Positions 8,447 through 17,600 of a stretch of 28,313 bases of DNA are shown here, in pieces. The notes under the pieces were generated by a model. The model made no database searches, was not told the DNA's origin, and saw only the letters and a list, made by a program, of their open reading frames with translations. Numbering within the stretch: position 1 is the stretch's first letter; every line of letters begins with the position of its first letter. This DNA comes from DASVSE01 sp036399715 (GTDB lineage Bacteria > Bacteroidota > Rhodothermia > Rhodothermales > Rubricoccaceae). The position numbers and the translations under genes were made by a program. The stretch is taken from assembly GCA_036399715.1 (NCBI GenBank), contig DASWMO010000029.1:1-28313 (forward strand), given 5' to 3'.

Positions 8447-9480
8447 CGGGCGACCTCGTGCCGGGTCTCTCGTTTAGAGACGCCGCCAACATTCCACGCC
8501 TCTACAAGCTCGGTGAGCCAGCGCGCGAGGAGGAAGCACTCGCCGAAGTAGTTCAACTTTTCAGCGAGTATGCCCGTCGGATCCTCAATGGAGAGGGCGA
8601 GCGGCTCGCCCGAGCGCGCGCCGAATTACTGCCCCTAGCTGATCAAGCAGCAGCCGAGCGCGACCGGCTCTGGAACGAGTGGCGGTCGCTAGACAAGATG
8701 CTCTCGGACGTGAACGCGATGGGCAGGCACTACGGCCCCGACGCACTCGTCCGCGACTCGGCCGTCTACGATCCGGGGACGGGGCGGGACAGCACCTCAC
8801 ACCTCTCTGACCGGTGGCACGTGGCGCGGACGCGCCAGCACCTACAGCCGGACAACATTGCGCTTTGGCACCTTCGCAAAAAGGGAGTAGATGCCTGCGA
8901 GCGAGGGCGGTGCGTTCCGGGAATACGCACATGGCTCCAAGCTGAGCAGGGGCTGCACGCGACCCTAGAGAGCCTGGATGGCCAGCACACGACCGTCTCT
9001 GTGGAACACGCCGACCACGCTAGGACTGTCGCCTTGATCACTGCCGCACTTCGGGCGGAGGCCATGCGGCGGTTCTCTGCTGCTGACTATCCGGCTGAAG
9101 AAGAGACGCGGACACCGGAGGCCGAAAGTGGATTGCCGTCTTGGGCTGTTGTGCTCCCTCCGCCGCTAGAGCGCCGTGCAGCTGAGCCAGGTACGCTCCG
9201 TGCCTCTCCTCGCCTCCTACCGGCAGCGAACCCGTTGGCAAAATGGAAGCGGTTGGCGGACTTCATCGAGCGCGTGGTGGGCACGGGCACCGAGTCGGGC
9301 CAAGCAGCAGAGGCCCCCCGCTTGTGGGCTCTGATCGAACAGAATGACGCGGCGGTCAAGTTCTGTGAGGACCGCGGCATCACTTTGGACTCTCTCAATG
9401 CCCTCCAGCCGTCGACGTGGACGGGAGTTCGCAAGGCCGGCTTGGAGCGCAGGGCCGAATTGGAGCGCGGGCGCAGATGA
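8443..9480 (+). CDS. Unknown 345-aa protein coupled to the integrase
   Basis: The ATG at 8443 overlaps the integrase TGA. I do not recognise a family. The N-terminal third is helical and charged (EYARRILNGEGERLARARAE at about 44-63, then AAAERDRLWNEW), suggesting a coiled coil. The middle contains HLQPDNIALWHLRKKG and a Cys pair in DACERGRCVPG. A proline-rich stretch (about 235-265) leads to a helical C-terminus ending in ERRAELERGRR. There is no signal peptide or membrane segment, so it is probably cytosolic and possibly nucleic-acid binding. Its fixed position after the integrase suggests a role in recombination or in element maintenance, but this is inference only. Confidence 0.75.
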   Translation: MTGDLVPGLSFRDAANIPRLYKLGEPAREEEALAEVVQLFSEYARRILNGEGERLARARAELLPLADQAAAERDRLWNEWRSLDKMLSDVNAMGRHYGPDALVRDSAVYDPGTGRDSTSHLSDRWHVARTRQHLQPDNIALWHLRKKGVDACERGRCVPGIRTWLQAEQGLHATLESLDGQHTTVSVEHADHARTVALITAALRAEAMRRFSAADYPAEEETRTPEAESGLPSWAVVLPPPLERRAAEPGTLRASPRLLPAANPLAKWKRLADFIERVVGTGTESGQAAEAPRLWALIEQNDAAVKFCEDRGITLDSLNALQPSTWTGVRKAGLERRAELERGRR

Positions 9481-9503
9481 GCGCGAGCGAGTAGGCCGGT
9501 CGC

Positions 9504-9546
9504 GCCCCGAAATCTTACGGGGCTCACTCCGAACCTCTTCGGAGTG
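9504..9546 (+). terminator. Two tandem hairpins after the integrase pair
   Basis: GCCCCG (9504-9509) pairs with CGGGGC (9518-9523) around an 8-base loop, and CACTCCGAA (9525-9533) pairs perfectly with TTCGGAGTG (9538-9546) around CCTC. They sit 23 bases after the stop of the 345-aa gene and before the excisionase-like gene. There is no T-tract, so they may terminate, attenuate or protect transcript ends. Confidence 0.5.
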
Positions 9547-9560
9547 CCCTCCCGGATCCT

Positions 9561-9588
9561 ACGTGCGGACCTGACCCCCGCCGCACGT
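9561..9588 (+). promoter_or_regulatory. Hairpin overlapping the start of the HTH gene
   Basis: ACGTGCGG (9561-9568) is the exact reverse complement of CCGCACGT (9581-9588), with a 12-base loop. The right arm covers the first two bases of the GTG start codon at 9587-9589. In mRNA this 8-bp GC-rich stem would sequester the ribosome landing site, which suggests translational control of the excisionase-like protein. Confidence 0.45.
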
Positions 9589-9946
9589 GGAACCGACCTA
9601 CATCACCGCCCAGAACAAGCTGACGGCCACTGTCGAAGCCGCCGCCGAGAAAGCCCTCCGTCGTCTACTCGATACCCTTGCGTCGGCCCAAGCAGGCGAC
9701 GTGCTCGGCGGCAAGGACTGGCTCACGAACCGGGAGGCTCAGACCTACCTCGGGCTCTCGAAGGCGACGCTCGCACGCTACCGCGCCGACGGGACGCTGG
9801 CGTACTCGCGCCTGAACAGCTCCGTCTACTACCGGCGCGCGGACATCGAGGCGCTGCTTGAGCGCCACGCTGTCCGCGCGGGCTACGGCGACTCAGCCGG
9901 CGTCGACACGCTTCCGGTGCTCGCGTCCGAGCATGCCACCCCCTAA
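9587..9946 (+). CDS. Excisionase-like helix-turn-helix protein
   Basis: A 119-residue protein starting at GTG 9587. Residues 44-95 form an HTH_17/excisionase-type DNA-binding domain: DWLTNREAQTYLGLSKATLA followed by RYRADGTLAY, SSVYYRRADIEALLER, with the typical wing. The first 40 residues are a helix that may dimerise. Proteins of this family act as recombination directionality factors or as small regulators next to integrases in Bacteroidota elements and phage satellites. Here it would be expected to favour excision or to control the downstream replication genes. A hairpin overlaps its start codon. The following gene starts 14 bases before its end. Confidence 0.82.
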   Translation: MEPTYITAQNKLTATVEAAAEKALRRLLDTLASAQAGDVLGGKDWLTNREAQTYLGLSKATLARYRADGTLAYSRLNSSVYYRRADIEALLERHAVRAGYGDSAGVDTLPVLASEHATP

Positions 9947-10433
9947 CACAGCACCGCCGCCCGGCTACCACGGCCGGGCGGCGGTTGCTCTTTTCGTACC
10001 CCGGCACCCAGACCGCCAAGTCATCACGGGTGCCTCAGCCCTTACAGCTGTGCAGCAAAGTACACCCACTGCGCCCGATCCGATCCGCGCGTCGCTCTTC
10101 CCGGCCCCGGCGCTCCCACGGACGTCGCCCCTGCCCCCCACGGCCCCGAGCCGCCCTCCGCTGGGTGCCCCTCCGCGCCAGACGGAGTACCGCCCGCGCG
10201 TCTCCGCCGTCGCCACCGGCGCCTTCAAGCTCGGCCGCGCCCGTGTCGCCACTGTGGACGTCCACGTCTTCGGCGCCGTGTTCTCGGTGCTCGTCCGTGG
10301 GGAGGTCATCGTCGCGCCGGTCATGCGCGGCGAGACCGCCGTCCGGTTCACCGACCCCGCCCTCGACCGTGAGGTTCAGCGCGTCGCCGTCGAAGCGGCA
10401 CAGTATGCCGAGGCGCGGGGCTGGCTGGCATGA
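9933..10433 (+). CDS. Unknown 166-aa protein, proline-rich N-terminus
   Basis: The ATG at 9933 is preferred because it gives the overlap typical of this operon (14 bases into the upstream gene); longer starts in the same frame run through the HTH gene. The first 90 residues are proline-, alanine- and threonine-rich and probably disordered. The last 80 form a compact, beta-rich region (FKLGRARVATVDVHVFGAVF, then VLVRGEVIVAP) followed by a helix ending EAAQYAEARGWLA. No family recognised. Its stop overlaps the start of the primase-like gene by four bases, so a role in replication is possible but unproven. Confidence 0.65.
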   Translation: MPPPNTAPPPGYHGRAAVALFVPRHPDRQVITGASALTAVQQSTPTAPDPIRASLFPAPALPRTSPLPPTAPSRPPLGAPPRQTEYRPRVSAVATGAFKLGRARVATVDVHVFGAVFSVLVRGEVIVAPVMRGETAVRFTDPALDREVQRVAVEAAQYAEARGWLA

Positions 10434-12838
10434 CATACGACGCCTTCCTGAACCGCCTGCAGGGCGTTCGCCGAAACGAACGGGACCGCACGGCTGCGGC
10501 CCGCTGCCCGGTTCTGGCCCACGACGACCGAAGTGCTTCGCTCTCCATCACGGAGGGCGAGGACGGTCGCACCCTGCTCCACTGCCACGCTCGATGCACG
10601 GCCGAGGCCGTCGTCGGTGCGTTAGGACTCCGCATGACGGACCTGTTCCCGGACGACGGGCGCACGGCCGACCGCGCCCCGGCGTGGGATCCAAAGCGCG
10701 ACGGCTACGACGTGGCTGCGCGCTACGTCTACACGGATGCCGAGGGCACGCTCGTCTTCGAAAAGGAGCGCCGCGTACCCAAGGCCGGACATCCCGCAGC
10801 AGGCCGCGCCAAGACATTCGTGGTGCGCCGGCCGGACCCCGACCGCCCCGGCCGGTGGCTCTACAAGCAGGGCCCTGAGCGCCCACTCTACCGCGCGGAG
10901 GACGTGCGCGCGGCGCGCGAGGCAGGCCGCATGGTGTTCGTCACCGAGGGCGAAAAGGACGCCGACAACGTCGCTGCGCTCGGCCTCACAGCGACGACGA
11001 ACGACGGCGGCGCGGGTACGGGCAAGTGGCACCCGGAGCACGCCGAACCACTGCGGGGCGTGCGCGCCATCGTGCTGCACGACCACGACGCAACGGGCCG
11101 GGCGCACGCGCGCAACGTCTGCCGCTCGCTCGTGGGGGTGGCTGCCGAGGTCCGCCTGCTCACGCTGGACACGCTGCCGGACGGCCGACCGATGCCCGTC
11201 AAGGGCGACGTGTCAGACTGGCTGGACGCGGGCGGCACGGCCGACATGCTCAAGGAAGCGGTGCGGACGGCTCCTGTGTGGTCCGAGACGCTGCTCCCCG
11301 AAGACGCGCCGGTCGAGGCAGAGGCGCCGAAGCCGGTTGCTGCCCCGCCGTTCGTGCCGTTCCCCACGTCGGCCCTCCCGCCCGCGCTCGCCATGTACGG
11401 GGCGGCGCACGCGGCCGCGCTCAACGTCGACGAGGCTGCTATCTGCGTCCCCATGCTGCCGGCCGTCGCGGCGGCCGTGGGCAACTCGTACGAGGCCGAG
11501 CCCCGGCCGGGCTGGCGCGAGCGCAGCACCGTCTGGGCGACGCTCATCCAGCCGTCCGGCACTCTCAAGAGCCAGTGCGTCTACCTCGCCGTCGCACCGG
11601 TGCTCGCGCTGGAGAAGGAGGCCGCCGAGGCGTTCGCGGACGCTCAGGACGAGTACGACCTGAAGATGGGCGAGTGGAACACGCTCCCGAAGGCCCAGAA
11701 GACGGAGGACGCCAAGCCGGCCAAGCCGCGCCGGCGCCGCTACCGCGTCGGCGACACGACCGTCGAGAGTGTCGCGGCCGTCCACTCCGAGAACACCCGC
11801 AGCCTGCTCGGCTACCGCGACGAGCTCTCGGGCTGGCTCGGCTCGATGAACCAGTACAACCGCGGCGACTCGGACGCGGCCAACTGGATGGAGATGAACG
11901 GCGGGCGCCCCGTCGTGATCGACCGCAAGAGCGACGAGCGCGGCGTGCTCTACATCGAGCAGCCCAACGTGTCGATGGTCGGCACGATCCAGCCGGCCAC
12001 GCTCGCCGGCAAGATGGGACCGGGGCACTTCACGTCGGGTTTCGCCGCGCGCCTGCTCTTCGCGGAGCCACCGACGCGGCCGCGGCGCTGGAAGGAGGGC
12101 ACGGCAACGGTCGAGGTGGACGCGGCCTACCACGCCACGATCCACCGGCTCTACGACCTCGAAGAGGGCTCGGGCGTGCTCCCCTTCTCGCCCGAGGCGG
12201 TGGCCATCTTCCGGGCCTTCTACGACGCGAACGGGGCGACCCTCGACCACCTGCCCGACGGGCCGCTGCGCGCGTCCATCTCGAAGATCGAGGGCTACAC
12301 CGTGCGCCTCGCGCTCTCGTTCCACCTGTGCGACTGCGTCGCGCGCGGGGTCACGCCGGGCCCGGTGACGGCGGACGCGGTCGAGCGCGCCGTCGTCGTG
12401 GCCTCGTGGCTGCGCTACGAACAGGCCCGCGTCTACCGCCTCCACGGCTTCGACCGGCTCGCGCTCGACGCCGACGCCCGCAAGGCGCTCGAACTGCCCG
12501 AGGCGTTCGGGTGGCAGGAAGTCGCCGATGCGTGGTCGGTAGGCAAGTCCGGTGCCTATGTCGTGCTGGCGCGCCTCGTCGAGAAGCAGATCGCGGAGAG
12601 CGCCGCACACGGCAGCTTCCGCCGTCTGGACAGTGGACGACTGGACTTTGTGGACTATGGCATCACCTTCGACCCGTTAGTCCACAAAGTCCACCGGTCC
12701 ACCGTCCAGTCCGGTGCTCTTGCAAGCCCTCTGGAGGGCTCAACGGGCGACGGTGCCAAGACGGCCCCGCCGGTTCTCGCTCCGCCGTCCGGCATCCCGG
12801 ACGGCGGCTATCCGCCCGAAGACCCTTGCCCCTTCTGA
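10430..12838 (+). CDS. Primase-helicase-like protein: zinc finger, TOPRIM, DUF3987
   Basis: An 802-residue replication protein of the kind used by phages, plasmids and satellites. A CHC2-like zinc motif lies at 26-56 (Cys26, His31, Cys52, Cys56 in RCPVLAHDD and LLHCHARC). A TOPRIM domain covers about 165-275, with the acidic motif VTEGEKD (Glu173, Glu175) and HDHDATG (Asp218, Asp220). A DUF3987 ATPase-like region covers about 310-680: a P-loop-like PSGTLKS (375-381) in which Lys380-Ser381 are kept but the upstream glycine is lost, and YRDELSGWL as the acidic Walker B-type motif. The last 120 residues contain a winged-helix-like stretch (WQEVADAWSVGKSGAYVVLARLVE) and a disordered tail. It probably primes and unwinds DNA at an element origin, which I could not identify. 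It overlaps the upstream gene by ATGA. Confidence 0.88.
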   Translation: MTYDAFLNRLQGVRRNERDRTAAARCPVLAHDDRSASLSITEGEDGRTLLHCHARCTAEAVVGALGLRMTDLFPDDGRTADRAPAWDPKRDGYDVAARYVYTDAEGTLVFEKERRVPKAGHPAAGRAKTFVVRRPDPDRPGRWLYKQGPERPLYRAEDVRAAREAGRMVFVTEGEKDADNVAALGLTATTNDGGAGTGKWHPEHAEPLRGVRAIVLHDHDATGRAHARNVCRSLVGVAAEVRLLTLDTLPDGRPMPVKGDVSDWLDAGGTADMLKEAVRTAPVWSETLLPEDAPVEAEAPKPVAAPPFVPFPTSALPPALAMYGAAHAAALNVDEAAICVPMLPAVAAAVGNSYEAEPRPGWRERSTVWATLIQPSGTLKSQCVYLAVAPVLALEKEAAEAFADAQDEYDLKMGEWNTLPKAQKTEDAKPAKPRRRRYRVGDTTVESVAAVHSENTRSLLGYRDELSGWLGSMNQYNRGDSDAANWMEMNGGRPVVIDRKSDERGVLYIEQPNVSMVGTIQPATLAGKMGPGHFTSGFAARLLFAEPPTRPRRWKEGTATVEVDAAYHATIHRLYDLEEGSGVLPFSPEAVAIFRAFYDANGATLDHLPDGPLRASISKIEGYTVRLALSFHLCDCVARGVTPGPVTADAVERAVVVASWLRYEQARVYRLHGFDRLALDADARKALELPEAFGWQEVADAWSVGKSGAYVVLARLVEKQIAESAAHGSFRRLDSGRLDFVDYGITFDPLVHKVHRSTVQSGALASPLEGSTGDGAKTAPPVLAPPSGIPDGGYPPEDPCPF

Positions 12839-12840
12839 CC

Positions 12841-13260
12841 ATGAACCTCAACCCAGCCCCGCTCCCATCCGAGACGTTTGCCGCGCTCGACGCGGCGATC
12901 TGGCCCATGTCGACGCCGGCCGACCGGGCCCGGCTTCTGGCCCTGGCCGTGGAGATTCTCCTGGGCTGCACCGATGCCGAACGGGACGGGGGCGCTGTCG
13001 CACTCGCCTTCTGGCTCGTGCTCGCCCGGACCTACGGGCTCGGCGCCGACGTGGCTGACGCCCCGCTCTGGCTCGCGCTCCGGCTCGGGCTCGACCACGC
13101 CGCTGCGGTCGCATGCGTGGAGTTCGGGCAGCAGGTCGGCGCCTTCCGGGTCGTGCCCGGCCTCGACGGTGCGGGTCCCGTTGTCCGGCTCGTCTGCCCG
13201 TCGTTCGCCTTCCTCACTCTCCTCACCCCTGCGGAAGAGACCTCCGCTGAGACGCCATGA
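12841..13260 (+). CDS. Unknown 139-aa helical protein
   Basis: The ATG at 12841 follows the primase stop by two bases. The protein is largely helical and non-polar (ADRARLLALAVEILLG, AVALAFWLVLARTYGLG, LWLALRLGLDHAAAVACVEF), but the segments are interrupted by charged residues, so a soluble helical bundle is as likely as a membrane protein. The C-terminal half has a strand pair (VGAFRVVPG, PVVRLVCPSF), reminiscent of a winged-helix arrangement. No family recognised. It ends in an ATGA overlap with the coiled-coil gene, so it is translated as part of the same operon. Confidence 0.65.
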   Translation: MNLNPAPLPSETFAALDAAIWPMSTPADRARLLALAVEILLGCTDAERDGGAVALAFWLVLARTYGLGADVADAPLWLALRLGLDHAAAVACVEFGQQVGAFRVVPGLDGAGPVVRLVCPSFAFLTLLTPAEETSAETP

Positions 13261-14558
13261 CGCCCCGCTCCCGCCGCCTGCTCCCCGACCCGCTCGCCGT
13301 TGACCCGCTCGCCCTCCAGGTGGACGCCCCGGTCCCTGTCGAGGCCGAGCCGCTTCTCGCCTCGACGAGCCCCCAGCCCGTCAATACGGGCGTGCTCGGG
13401 GCACTCACCCGCTTCGCTGAGGAGTACGGGGCCGGGGGCCTCCCCCCGGCGACCTCCCCGTCCGTCTCGCCTGAGACGAGTCCGGCCGTCGCCACCGCTG
13501 TGAACGGCGCGCCGACCTCGCCGCCCGGCGTAAGCCCCAGCCCCTCCGAGGTTAGTTCGCCGCTCGGGTTCGACCCTGCGGCGTATGGTCTGGAGCGCCC
13601 GGTCTACGACGACCGCCGAGCGAAGCGGCTCCGGACGGCCGGGCTCCTCGCCTCGGTGGCCGGGATCGGCGCCGGCTTGCTCACCGGCGAAATGAACCCC
13701 GTCACGGCAATCGCGCAGGGCATCGCGGGCGGTGCAACCAAGGAACTCGACGAGATGGACAGCGAACGCGTCACCCGGGGAAATGCGTTCGCTGAGGGGA
13801 TCCGGCAGGTGGCCCTCGGCAGGGACCAGATCCAAGACCGCGAAGCCGGCCGCGAGGCCACGGCCGAGCTAGCGGAGGAGAACCGCCTCGCGACCGACGC
13901 TCGGGCCGAAGGGATCGCAGAGGCCGCAGCCGACCGGCTGGAGCGGCAGCTTGAGGCGGCCGCGGAGGAGGACCGGCTCGACGCCCTGGAGAAACAGGCG
14001 GCATCGGCGTGGGAGGTCGGCGACGTCGACGCCTACACCTCGATCATGACGGGTGAGTTCGGCGCCGACGAGACCGCTACCCGGAGTGCGATCGAGGCGC
14101 GGGCCGCACAGGTCACCCGCGCCGCCGCGATCCAGGACCGGGACTACCAGCTCCGCGTCCGTGCGGCCGGTGTCCAGGAGGGCAACCTCGCCGTCTCGCG
14201 TGCGCGCCTCGCCCACGAGCAGAGCCGTCCGCGCCCGGCCGCTGGGTCTTCGGGCGGACGGGCCACCGGCGGCCGCACGACCGGCGCGCGTCGAACCGCG
14301 GCGCCGACCGCGGCGCCGCGGTCGGCATCCCCCGCCCCGTCCACGCAGACGGTCCGCCGGGACGTGCAGGACGGCGGCCGGTTCGACGCCCAACTCGACC
14401 GGGTCGCGTCGCGCATTCAGGGCGCCCCGCCGGAACGTGCCCGGGCGGCACTCGCTGAGTTCGTCGACTCGCTCGCCGACGATGTCGCAGCGGGCACGGT
14501 CGACCAGGAGACCGCCGACGTCATCGAGGCCGCCCTTCTCGACCGCCTCGGCTACTGA
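13257..14558 (+). CDS. Coiled-coil protein, possible phage internal/virion-associated type
   Basis: A 433-residue protein. Residues 1-105 are proline/serine-rich and likely disordered. An Arg-rich segment (RRAKRLRTAG) leads into a glycine-alanine hydrophobic stretch at 128-160 (LLASVAGIGAGLLTG and AIAQGIAGG). Residues about 165-320 form a long, highly charged coiled coil (REATAELAEENRLATDARAE, ADRLERQLEAAAEEDRLDAL). A basic, low-complexity linker follows, and a helical C-terminal module spans 365-433 (FDAQLDRVASRIQ). This layout of a Gly-Ala patch followed by a long Glu/Arg/Gln helix recurs in small internal or virion-associated proteins of tailed phages and in scaffold-like proteins, often next to a giant internal protein as here. 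The assignment is by pattern only. Confidence 0.6.
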   Translation: MTPRSRRLLPDPLAVDPLALQVDAPVPVEAEPLLASTSPQPVNTGVLGALTRFAEEYGAGGLPPATSPSVSPETSPAVATAVNGAPTSPPGVSPSPSEVSSPLGFDPAAYGLERPVYDDRRAKRLRTAGLLASVAGIGAGLLTGEMNPVTAIAQGIAGGATKELDEMDSERVTRGNAFAEGIRQVALGRDQIQDREAGREATAELAEENRLATDARAEGIAEAAADRLERQLEAAAEEDRLDALEKQAASAWEVGDVDAYTSIMTGEFGADETATRSAIEARAAQVTRAAAIQDRDYQLRVRAAGVQEGNLAVSRARLAHEQSRPRPAAGSSGGRATGGRTTGARRTAAPTAAPRSASPAPSTQTVRRDVQDGGRFDAQLDRVASRIQGAPPERARAALAEFVDSLADDVAAGTVDQETADVIEAALLDRLGY

Positions 14559-14602
14559 CGGCCCTCACCCCTCGCGGACGCCCGCGAACCTCCCCCCTAC
14601 CC

Positions 14603-17600
14603 GTGGAAGTCCTCCCGCTCAACGAACGCCGCCGCCGCGCCCTCGCCGGGCTCGCCACGGGTGACCCTGCCCGTTCCTCCACCGCGCCCCCGCCGGCTGA
14701 TGCCGGCAGCGACGGGGCCCCACTCCCCGCCGTGCCCCGTCTCGCCGACCGCCGGGCCCGCGCGCTCGCTGGCCTCGCGGGGGACCGCGGGCTCGTTTCG
14801 CCTCCACCATCCCCCGCGAGGCCCGTCACGGCCCCCGTCCCGGCGTCCGAGCCGTCGCTGCTGGACACGGCGCGCGGCTACCTGCTCCCGCCGTTCGACG
14901 GCCCCGCCACGCCTGCACCGGAGCCCGAGCCCTTCGCCGTCTCCCCCTCCGGCCCGCGCGTCGCCGCAGCGCGCCCGTGGGACACCGTGCAGGAGCTCGC
15001 CCGCGAGTACGGCGTGACGGCGCAGAGCGAGACGCTGCCTCCGGAGTACCGCCGCCGCGCGCTTGACGCCCTCCGGGGCGACGACTCGCCCGAGAGCGCA
15101 CTCTACAGCGAACACCTTTCGGGCGCGATGACGGCGGAACAGTACCGCGCCGCCGCAACCCGTCAGCCGGGCGGAGTTCTCAGCACGGATGCGCTGGCCG
15201 GCACGCTCGGAGCGCGGCCCGAGACCGAGCCCGTCGCGGCGGACGCCACGCGCCCCGGTGGCCGTGGCCCGCTCACGCCCGCCGACGTGCCCCTGACGCG
15301 CCTCGACGCCTACCGCGCCCGCACGGGCGACGAGCGGACAGACGAGGAGATCGCGGCGTCGCTCACGCGCGCCGCGGACGAGACAGCGCAGGCATGGCCG
15401 GAGCAGGCGGTGCTCGGTCGCGGTGCGGGGATGCCCGACCCGCTGGACGCTGTGGGCCGGGCCGTCGCCCGCGACGCCGCGCTCGACGCGCTGGAGGCGC
15501 GGGCGCGGGCCGAAGACGACCAGGACACGAGCCCGGAGGCGCTGCGCCGCCGCCTCGCCCGCTACGAGGACGAGACCGGCTTCGTGGAGCGGCTCGGCAA
15601 CCGGATTGGCATGGGCGCCGACGGCATCGAGACGACGCGCGAAGTACAGCGGCTCGTGACGGCCTACGACCGCCTCGACCGACTGAAGGCCATGCGCGAC
15701 GCCTCGCCGTACGGTGGGGGCATGACACGAGCGCAGCTGCAGGACGGCGGCGCGTTCGAGCAGATGGATCTGGCGCGCGACCCGGACGCGCTCGCGGCCG
15801 AGATCGCGGAACTGGAGCGGTGGATCCCTGAGCGCACGGCCGTCCTCGCCCGCGTGCAGGCGCGCGGACAGGCGCGGCCCCGCAACCCGGCGGCGAGTGC
15901 CCTGTCTGACGCGGACTCGTTCGGCGCGGCCGGGCGGGCGTTCGCGGCGGACCCGCTCGGCGTCATCGGCGAGATCGCGATTCCGTCCGCGGTGCAGATG
16001 GCGCCGGCGCTCGCTGTGGCCGGCGCGACCGGCGGTACGCTCGGGCTTCCGGGCGTCGCGGCGAGCATCGGTGTCGGGTCGGGCATGGACGAGTACACGT
16101 CGTTCATGGTCGGGCGCATGGCTCAGGCCGGCGTGGACGTGACGGACCCGGAGGCGCTCACAGCTGCGTTCTCGGACCGTGCGGCGATGGCCGAGATGCA
16201 GCGCGACGCCCGGACGCGCGGGCTCGTCGTGGGCTCCGTAGACGCGCTCTCGAGCGGGCTCGCTGCGGCGCACGTCCTGCCGGCGGCCGCGCGGTCACGC
16301 CTTGCGGGGCGCCTCGCCGACGCGGTCGGTGCGCTAGGCGTCCAGGCGGGGCTCGGAGGTGCGGGCGAGGCCCTCGGGTCCCTCGCGGTCGGGGACGACG
16401 TGAGCGCCGGGGCAGTCGCGGCCGAAGCGATCGGCGAGCTGGGCAGCGGCGCCGGGGAGATCCTCGCTGCGCGCAACGCGGAGGCGGCCCCGGTGTCCGA
16501 AGGCGTCACGCTGGCGGACCTCATGCGCGTCGACCACGATGCGGTGCTTGAGGGCGTCGGGCAGATGCCCAACCCGGCACAACTCGCCCCGCAGGCCGCG
16601 GAGGCGCAGAGCAACCCGCTCGGGCAGCGTGCCCGCACGTACGGACGTGCGCCACAGGGGGACCCCGCCGAGGTGATCTCGCCCGAAGTGGTCGCGGAGG
16701 TAACCCCCGTGCCGCCCCTACCGGCTCCGATCGAGCCCGCTACCCCGGCAGAGCCGACGGCCCCGACGCTGAGCCCTGAGGCGCAGGTTTGGGCCGATGC
16801 ACTGCCCTTCGCAGCAAATGAGGAGGAGCGCCGTATCGTGGAGGCCGAACTCGCGCGTCTCACGAATGCCCCCGCCCCTGCACCCGATGTACCTGCTGCT
16901 GGACCCGCTGCGGCCGGACCGGATCGGGCGCTGGGTGCGGACGCCGCGGCCGTCGCGGCACCGCTGCCCGCCGGAGGACGTGCAGGCGGTGATCCTGTCG
17001 ACGCCCCCGGCCTCGGCGGACGGCCCGTGGCCGCTGTCGTGGCACCCGCTCCCGCCGATGCCCCGGCCGTAGCGCCGCGCACGCTCACGCAGGGGGATCT
17101 AAAGGCCCGCGTCGCGGCGGATGGCAACCTATCCGCGCTAGAGACCGAGGTACGAGCCGCTGTCGACAGCGGAGCGCCAGTCACGCTCGTGCTGGCCGAC
17201 ATGGGCCGCGAGAAGCGCGTCGAGGTCGTCCGCACGACGCCGCTCGGGTTCGCGGACAACGACGGCAACTCGTGGGGGCTGATGCCGCTGGCAATGACGC
17301 CCGGCTCACGGATCGAGATTGGGGCCACGTCTGAGCAGGCGGTTGTCGCACCGGCCTCAGCAGCGTACGCCTTCGACCTCGACGCCGAGGGGAACCCCCT
17401 ACCGTCGGCGCCCGAGATCGTCACGCCCGCCCCCGAAACCGCCACGCCCTCCCGCACCGCTCCCGCGCGAGCCGAAGGCCAGCCGGTCGCGTCCTACGTC
17501 CAGGCGAACAGCGCGGCCCTTCTCGCGGACGCTCAGGCCGAGATCGCCGAGGCCGTCGACCCGGCGGACTACGCCGATCCGGCAGCGGTGCAGGAGGCGC

